Assembly: GCF_903652925.1 (NCBI RefSeq)
Contig: NZ_CAHLAR010000006.1
Coordinates: forward strand, 248,001 to 312,000
Direction of reading: 5' to 3'
DNA: 64,000 nt
Origin: Achromobacter anxifer
Lineage (GTDB): Bacteria > Pseudomonadota > Gammaproteobacteria > Burkholderiales > Burkholderiaceae_B
The notes beneath the pieces were generated by a model, which worked only from the letters and a program-made list of their open reading frames with translations, searched no databases and was not told the origin of the DNA. The position numbers were made by a program, and so were the translations under genes. Shown piece after piece: positions 59,162 through 64,000 of this stretch; position 1 is the stretch's first letter; each line of letters starts with the position of its first letter.

Positions 59162-60067
59162 ATGTCCCAGAGCAATGCGCTGCGCCGTTCCGAGGCGTAT
59201 GCGGAACCCGCGCCGCAAAACTTTTCGATCCGCCCGCTGGCGGCCGTGACGGGCGCCGAAATCGTCGGCATCGACCTGTCGCGCGAGCTGGCCGCGGCCG
59301 ATTTCGCCCAGGTGCATCGCGCGCATCTGGATCACCATCTGCTGGTGTTCCGCGACCAGCGCATTACGCCGCAGCAGCACATCGATTTCAGCCGGCGCTT
59401 CGGCCGCCTGATGATCCACGTGCTGCATCAATTCCATCTGCCGGGCCATCCCGAGATCCTGATCGTCTCCAACATCGTGGAAGACGGCAAGCCGATAGGC
59501 CTGGGCGATGCCGGCAAGTACTGGCATTCGGACATCTCATACAAGGAACTGCCCAGCCTGGGTTCGCTGCTGCACGCGCAAGAGCTGCCTGAACAGGGGG
59601 GCGATACCTTGTTCGCGGACATGCACGTGGCGTACGACACCCTGCCCGCCGCCTTGCGCGACGCGATCGAAGGCAAGCGCGCCGTGCATTCGTACCTGGC
59701 CAAGTACGGCCAGCTACAGAAGGAAGGCGCCTGGCGTCCCAATCTGAGCGCGCAGCAGGTGGCGCAGGTGCAGGAAGTGGTGCATCCCGTGGTGCGCACG
59801 CATCCGGAAACCGGCCGCCGCGCCCTGTTCGTGAGCGAAGGCTTCACCACCCGCATCGAGGGCCTGCCCGAGGACGAGAGCCGCCAGATCCTGGACGAAC
59901 TGTTTATCCACAGCATCCGGCCCGAACACATCTATCGCCATCAATGGCAGCCGCACGACCTGGTGTTCTGGGACAACCGTTCGCTGATCCACCTGGCCGG
60001 CGGCACGCCGGACCATCTGCGGCGCAAGCTGTACCGCACCACGATCGAAGGCGACGCGCCCTTCTGA
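59162..60067 (+). CDS. TauD/TfdA-family Fe(II)/2-oxoglutarate dioxygenase
   Basis: The product is a 301-residue dioxygenase. The facial triad is H122, D124 (WHSDISY) and H277 (DNRSLIHLA), and the 2-oxoglutarate-binding arginines are R288 and R292 at the same spacing from H277 as in TauD. The ATG at 59162 follows GGAG. It is followed by an SsuABC/TauABC-like importer, so it probably releases sulfite from an imported sulfonate or cleaves a related compound. Confidence 0.92.
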   Translation: MSQSNALRRSEAYAEPAPQNFSIRPLAAVTGAEIVGIDLSRELAAADFAQVHRAHLDHHLLVFRDQRITPQQHIDFSRRFGRLMIHVLHQFHLPGHPEILIVSNIVEDGKPIGLGDAGKYWHSDISYKELPSLGSLLHAQELPEQGGDTLFADMHVAYDTLPAALRDAIEGKRAVHSYLAKYGQLQKEGAWRPNLSAQQVAQVQEVVHPVVRTHPETGRRALFVSEGFTTRIEGLPEDESRQILDELFIHSIRPEHIYRHQWQPHDLVFWDNRSLIHLAGGTPDHLRRKLYRTTIEGDAPF

Positions 60068-60100
60068 TTCCCGGATCGCCGCAATTTCAAGCAAAACCAA

Positions 60101-60109
60101 TTATCCACA
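60101..60109 (+). promoter_or_regulatory. Perfect DnaA box before the sulfonate-type binding protein gene
   Basis: TTATCCACA lies nine bases before the start codon in the 51-bp spacer. The following AGGG is also the ribosome-binding site. Confidence 0.5.
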
Positions 60110-60118
60110 GGGTTCGCC

Positions 60119-61162
60119 ATGGGTTTTTCCTCCGTACTACGTGATCGCTTGATCCAGACCGCCACCGGCGCGGGCCTGGCGCTGATACTTGCCGTGCTGG
60201 CGCTGGCTTCGCCCACCCCGGCCATGGCGGAAGGCCGCATCCGCATCGCGGAGCAGTACGGCATCGTGTATCTGCTGCTGAACGTGGCGCGCGACCAGCA
60301 GCTGATCGAAAAGCACGGCAAGGCCGAAGGCGTGGATATCTCGGTGGAGTGGGCCAAGCTGTCCGGCGGCTCGGCGGTGAACGACGCGCTGCTGTCGGGG
60401 GCTGTGGATATCGCGGGGGCGGGCGTGGGACCGCTGCTGACCATCTGGGACCGCACGCGCGGCAAGCAGAACGTCAAGGGCGTGGCCTCGCTGGGCAACT
60501 TTCCCTATTACCTGGTGAGCAACAATCCCAATGTGAAGACGATTGCGGACTTCACCGACAAGGACCGCATCGCGGTGCCGGCGGTCGGCGTGTCGGTGCA
60601 GTCGCGCGTGCTGCAACTGGCCTCGGCCAAGCTGTGGGGCGACGCGCAGTTCAACAAGCTGGACAAGATATCCGTCGCGCTGCCGCATCCGGACGCGGCC
60701 GCCGCCATCATCGCCGGCGGCACCGAAATCACGGGGCATTTCGGCAATCCGCCATTCCAGGAACAGGAGCTGGCCGAGAATCCCAAGGCGCGCATCGTGC
60801 TCAATTCCTATGACGTGCTGGGCGGACCCAGTTCGTCGACGGTGCTGTTCGCCACCGAAAAATTCCGCAAGGAAAATCCCAAAACCTACAAGGCGTTCCA
60901 GGCCGCGCTGAAGGAAGCGGCCCAGTTCGCCAGCGCCAATCCGGAGCAGGCGGCGGACACTTATTTGCGCGTCACGGGCGCTAAGCTGGATCGCGACTTC
61001 CTGATCAAGGTGATAAAGAACCCCGACGTGCAATTCAAGCTGGAACCGCAGAATACCTACGCGCTGGCCGAGTTCATGCACAAGGTGGGCGCGATCAAGA
61101 ACGCGCCGGCAAGCTGGCGCGACTACTTCTTCGACGACGCCGTCACCGCGCAAGGCAGCTGA
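60119..61162 (+). CDS. ABC transporter binding protein, sulfonate/nitrate/taurine type
   Basis: The product is a 347-residue binding protein of the NMT1/SsuA class with a long signal peptide (LIQTATGAGLALILAVLALASPTPAMA). Typical segments are GIVYLLLNVARDQQLIEKHGKAEGVDISVEWAKLSGGSAVNDALLSGAVDIAGAGVGPLL and PNVKTIADFTDKDRIAVPAVG. Its first gene neighbour, the TauD-like enzyme, suggests an organosulfur ligand. Other ligands such as pyrimidine precursors are possible. Confidence 0.88.
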   Translation: MGFSSVLRDRLIQTATGAGLALILAVLALASPTPAMAEGRIRIAEQYGIVYLLLNVARDQQLIEKHGKAEGVDISVEWAKLSGGSAVNDALLSGAVDIAGAGVGPLLTIWDRTRGKQNVKGVASLGNFPYYLVSNNPNVKTIADFTDKDRIAVPAVGVSVQSRVLQLASAKLWGDAQFNKLDKISVALPHPDAAAAIIAGGTEITGHFGNPPFQEQELAENPKARIVLNSYDVLGGPSSSTVLFATEKFRKENPKTYKAFQAALKEAAQFASANPEQAADTYLRVTGAKLDRDFLIKVIKNPDVQFKLEPQNTYALAEFMHKVGAIKNAPASWRDYFFDDAVTAQGS

Positions 61163-61163
61163 G

Positions 61164-61997
61164 ATGGGCTTGAGCGCCGCAACCCCTGTGGATAACACCG
61201 AAAAGGCCGCGCCTTTGCTGGCTGTGGATAAGGTGTCGATCGAATACAAGACGCGCGAACGGCGCGTGCGCGCCACGCATCAGGTGAGCTTCGAGGTACA
61301 CGGCGCGGAGCGTTTCATCCTGCTGGGCGCGTCCGGTTGCGGCAAGTCCACTTTGCTCAAGGCCATCGCCGGCTTCATCGAACCGACCGAAGGCCGCATT
61401 GCCATCGATGGCCAGCCCGTGCGCGGCCCGGGACCCGACCGCATCGTGGTGTTCCAGGAATTCGACCAGCTGCCGCCGTGGAAGACGCTGCGCCAGAACG
61501 TCGCGTTTCCGCTGGTGGCCTCGCGCAAGCTCGGACGGCGTGAGGCCGACGAGCGCGCCATGCACTACCTGGACAAGGTGGGCCTGTCCGCATTCGCCGA
61601 TGCCTATCCGCATACGCTGTCTGGCGGCATGAAGCAGCGCGTGGCCATCGCCCGCGCTCTGGCCATGCAACCGCGCGTGCTGCTGATGGACGAGCCCTTC
61701 GCGGCGCTGGATGCGTTGACGCGGCGGCGCATGCAGGAAGAGCTGCTGGCACTGTGGGAAGACGTGCGCTTCACGCTGCTGTTCGTCACGCATTCGATCG
61801 AGGAAGCCCTGGTGCTGGGCAGCCGCGTGTTGCTGCTGTCGCCGCATCCCGGCCGGGTGCGCGCCGAACTGAACGCCCACACCTTCGGCTTGCACAGCCA
61901 GGGTTCGGCCGCCTTCCAGTCGGCCGCCAGGCGCATCCATGATCTGCTGTTCGATGCGCCGCCAGTGGAAGCGCCCGCCGAACGGGCCGCGGCCTGA
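61164..61997 (+). CDS. ABC transporter ATPase, sulfonate/nitrate/taurine type
   Basis: The product is a 277-residue ATPase of the TauB/SsuB branch. Walker A is GASGCGKST near residue 54, with VVFQEFDQLPPWKTLRQNV, LSGGMKQRVAIARAL, VLLMDEPFAALDALTR and VTHSIEEALVLGSRV. It starts one base after the binding-protein stop codon. Its first 25 codons contain two perfect DnaA boxes (61187-61195 and 61223-61231), encoding VDN and VDK. Confidence 0.92.
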   Translation: MGLSAATPVDNTEKAAPLLAVDKVSIEYKTRERRVRATHQVSFEVHGAERFILLGASGCGKSTLLKAIAGFIEPTEGRIAIDGQPVRGPGPDRIVVFQEFDQLPPWKTLRQNVAFPLVASRKLGRREADERAMHYLDKVGLSAFADAYPHTLSGGMKQRVAIARALAMQPRVLLMDEPFAALDALTRRRMQEELLALWEDVRFTLLFVTHSIEEALVLGSRVLLLSPHPGRVRAELNAHTFGLHSQGSAAFQSAARRIHDLLFDAPPVEAPAERAAA

Positions 61998-62008
61998 AGG
62001 AAACCCGC

Positions 62009-62887
62009 ATGAGCAATACCTATGCGGGCGTCGTGCCCGTCCGCCCCGAAGTGGAGTACCAACTGCCGCCCTTGCCGCCGCAGGCGGCCGAAGCGCCCCT
62101 GCCCTGGCATGAACGGCTGTGGCAGCACGCGAGCCTGCGCAAGCTGGCGATCCTGGCGTTGCTGGCGGGCATCTGGGAACTGGCGGCGCGCTACACCGAC
62201 AACGATCTGCTGCTGCCCAGCGCTTCGCAGACCGCGGTGGCCTTCGTCCAGGGCATGGCGGGCGGCGAGCTGCTGGCCCGCGCCGGACAATCGCTGCGCG
62301 TGCTGGCGCAAGGCTATGCGGCGGGCGTGGCGCTGGCCTTCGTGCTGACCACGCTGGCGGTGTCGACCCGCTTCGGACGCGACCTGCTGTCCACGTTGAC
62401 CGCGATGTTCAATCCCCTGCCTGCCATCGCGCTGTTGCCGCTGGCGCTGCTGTGGTTCGGCCTGGGCGAAGGCAGCCTGGTGTTCGTGCTGATCCATTCG
62501 GTGCTCTGGGCGCTGGCCTTGAACACCTACGCGGGTTTTCTGGGCGTGTCGGAGACCCTGCGCATGGCGGGGCGCAACTATGGGCTGACCGGCCTGCGCT
62601 ACGTGCTGCAGATCCTGGTGCCGGCGGCGCTGCCGGCCATCCTGGCTGGGCTGAGGATAGGCTGGGCATTCGCATGGCGCACGCTGATCGCGGCGGAACT
62701 GGTGTTCGGCGCTTCCAGCGGCAAGGGCGGCCTGGGCTGGTACATCTTCCAGAACCGCAACGAGTTATACACAGACCGCGTGTTCGCGGGGCTGGCGGCG
62801 GTGGTGATCATCGGCCTGCTTGTGGAAAACCTGGTGTTCGATACCGTCGAGCGTTTCACGGTCAGGCGCTGGGGCATGCAGCGCTGA
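62009..62887 (+). CDS. ABC transporter permease, sulfonate/nitrate/taurine type
   Basis: The product is a 292-residue permease with six membrane helices and a long cytoplasmic N-terminus. The EAA-type loop GVSETLRMAGRNYGLTGLRYVLQILVPAALPAILAGLRIGWAFAWRTLIAAEL is typical of TauC/SsuC. It starts 11 bp after the ATPase gene and completes the importer. A TTATACACA DnaA-box variant lies in it near 62765. Confidence 0.92.
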   Translation: MSNTYAGVVPVRPEVEYQLPPLPPQAAEAPLPWHERLWQHASLRKLAILALLAGIWELAARYTDNDLLLPSASQTAVAFVQGMAGGELLARAGQSLRVLAQGYAAGVALAFVLTTLAVSTRFGRDLLSTLTAMFNPLPAIALLPLALLWFGLGEGSLVFVLIHSVLWALALNTYAGFLGVSETLRMAGRNYGLTGLRYVLQILVPAALPAILAGLRIGWAFAWRTLIAAELVFGASSGKGGLGWYIFQNRNELYTDRVFAGLAAVVIIGLLVENLVFDTVERFTVRRWGMQR

Positions 62888-62910
62888 CGGCGCGCCGTAT
62901 TGCAAGCATG

Positions 62911-62938
62911 AAAAAGGCGGCCCTTGAGGGGCCGCCTT
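62911..62938 (-). terminator. Rho-independent terminator of the catalase gene
   Basis: A 10-bp GC-rich stem (62914-62923 with 62929-62938) is followed in the minus-strand transcript by U5. It lies 20 bases beyond the catalase stop codon; it may also serve the permease gene, although the plus side lacks a T-run. Confidence 0.8.
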
Positions 62939-62958
62939 GCACTTGAACGCTTCGAGAA

Positions 62959-64000
62959 TTACAGCTTCAGTCCCAGCGCCTTGGCCACGCCGGCGGCGTA
63001 GGCGGGGTCAGCCTTGCGGAAATGCTCCAGCTGGCGGCGCTGGATTTCCTCGGGTACGCCCGCCATGTGGCGGCCGATGTTGCCGAACAGCAGCTCCTGC
63101 TGCGCCGGCGTCATCAGGCGGAACAAGGCGCCCGGCTGCGAGTAGTAGTCATCATCCACGCGGTGGTTCCAGCGTGCCGCGGGCTGGCCGTCCAGCGCCA
63201 GCGGCGGTTCGCCTGCCGACGGGGTTTCCTTCCATTCGCCCGCGCTGTTGGGCTCGTAGTTCAGCGTTGCTCCGGCGTTGCCGTCGACGCGGCCGGCGCC
63301 GTCGCGATGGAAGCTGTGGAACGGGCAGCGCGGCGCATTCACCGGAATCTGGTGATGATTGATGCCCAGGCGATAGCGGTGCGTGTCGCCGTAAGAGAAC
63401 AGGCGGCCCTGCAGCATCTTGTCCGGAGAGAAGCTGATACCCGGGACCACGTTGGCCGGCGTGAACGCGGCCTGCTCCACTTCGGCGAAGTAGTTCTCGG
63501 GGTTCTTGTTCAGCTCCAGCACCCCGACCTCGATCAGCGGGTAGTCGCCATGCGGCCAGACCTTGGTCAGGTCGAAGGGATTGATATGGTAGGTCGCGGC
63601 TTCGGCCTCGGGCATGATCTGCACCTTCAGCGTCCACTTCGGGAAATTGCCCTTTTCGATGTTCTCGAACAGGTCGCGCTGCGAGCTTTCGCGGTCATGG
63701 GCGACCACTTGCGCGGCTTCCTCGTCGCTCAGACAGGCAATGCCCTGCTGCGACTTGAAGTGGAACTTCACGTAGAAGCGCTCGCCGTCCTTGTTGATGA
63801 AGCTGAAGGTGTGCGAACCGAAGCCGTGCTGCTGGCGCAGGTTGGCGGGGATGCCGCGGTCGCTCATCAGGGTCGTGACCTGGTGCAGCGATTCGGGGTT
63901 GAGCGACCAGAAATCCCAGGCGGCGGTAGCGCTGCGCAGGTTGGTCTTGGGATCGCGCTTCTGGGTGTGGATGAAGTCCGGGAATTTCAGCGGATCGCGG
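62959..64000 (-). CDS. katA: Monofunctional heme catalase, 3' part
   Basis: The visible 347 C-terminal residues belong to a small-subunit clade 3 type catalase; the start lies beyond the right edge. The frame stays open through 64000 with [22 protein letters not shown] and [24 protein letters not shown]. The proximal heme tyrosine is in [15 protein letters not shown], followed by NHHQIPVN. An internal ATG at 63867 is not the start. The distal histidine and asparagine are in the missing N-terminal part. The name is by resemblance. Confidence 0.92.
   Translation of the reverse strand, partial: RDPLKFPDFIHTQKRDPKTNLRSATAAWDFWSLNPESLHQVTTLMSDRGIPANLRQQHGFGSHTFSFINKDGERFYVKFHFKSQQGIACLSDEEAAQVVAHDRESSQRDLFENIEKGNFPKWTLKVQIMPEAEAATYHINPFDLTKVWPHGDYPLIEVGVLELNKNPENYFAEVEQAAFTPANVVPGISFSPDKMLQGRLFSYGDTHRYRLGINHHQIPVNAPRCPFHSFHRDGAGRVDGNAGATLNYEPNSAGEWKETPSAGEPPLALDGQPAARWNHRVDDDYYSQPGALFRLMTPAQQELLFGNIGRHMAGVPEEIQRRQLEHFRKADPAYAAGVAKALGLKL

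Overview
The window looks like a piece of the main chromosome of a GC-rich betaproteobacterium of the family Alcaligenaceae, most likely Achromobacter or Bordetella. The evidence is the order mnmG-rsmG-parA-(acetyltransferase)-parB beside a non-coding, parS-rich origin, the str/rif block (tRNA-Tyr-Gly-Thr, tuf, tRNA-Trp, secE, nusG, rplKAJL, rpoBC), a tctDECBA (bct-type) citrate/tricarboxylate locus and many Bug/TctC-type binding proteins. The genus call is inference; no 16S rRNA gene is present.

Layout. At 1-0.3 kb is the 3' end of a T6SS-type lipoprotein gene. From 0.3 to 14.2 kb, all on the minus strand, lies the transcription/translation core: four tRNAs, EF-Tu, SecE, NusG, L11, L1, L10, L7/L12, RpoB and RpoC. 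From 14.3 to 23.9 kb two divergent operons form an amine or amino-alcohol module: an Fe-type alcohol dehydrogenase, an aldehyde dehydrogenase, a glutamine-synthetase-like ligase and an IMPase-type phosphatase on the minus strand, and an aminoethylphosphonate-type ABC importer plus DeoR regulator on the plus strand. From 23.9 to 29.5 kb is a putative organosulfur module: Bug binding protein, four-domain rhodanese, PLP C-S lyase, thiol dioxygenase and a divergent LysR regulator. From 29.5 to 35.7 kb run asparaginase, parB, GNAT, parA, rsmG and mnmG, mostly overlapping and co-oriented.

The 2.6 kb from 35.7 to 38.3 kb is non-coding. It holds nine parS-like sites on the mnmG side and perfect and degenerate DnaA boxes with AT-rich DNA on the cspA side, so it is called the chromosomal origin. 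To its right come cspA, an AbrB-family membrane protein, a methionine/kynurenine-type aminotransferase, tctDECBA, a ClC channel, small genes, mnmE, a complete dipeptide/oligopeptide ABC operon with an M20 amidohydrolase, a TauD-like dioxygenase with an SsuABC/TauABC-type importer, and the 3' part of a catalase gene that runs off the right edge.

The most unusual signals are in the DNA rather than the proteins. Perfect DnaA boxes (TTATCCACA) recur outside the origin at 27-32 kb and 46-61 kb, including inside coding sequences in three different reading frames and with rare codons. Between the M20 and TauD genes lies an array of about ten degenerate DnaA-box-like 9-mers spaced 10-13 bp (58905-59015). 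The best candidate for an undescribed metabolic system is the gamma-glutamylation-type module at 14.3-23.9 kb. I saw no CRISPR array, insertion sequence or prophage.
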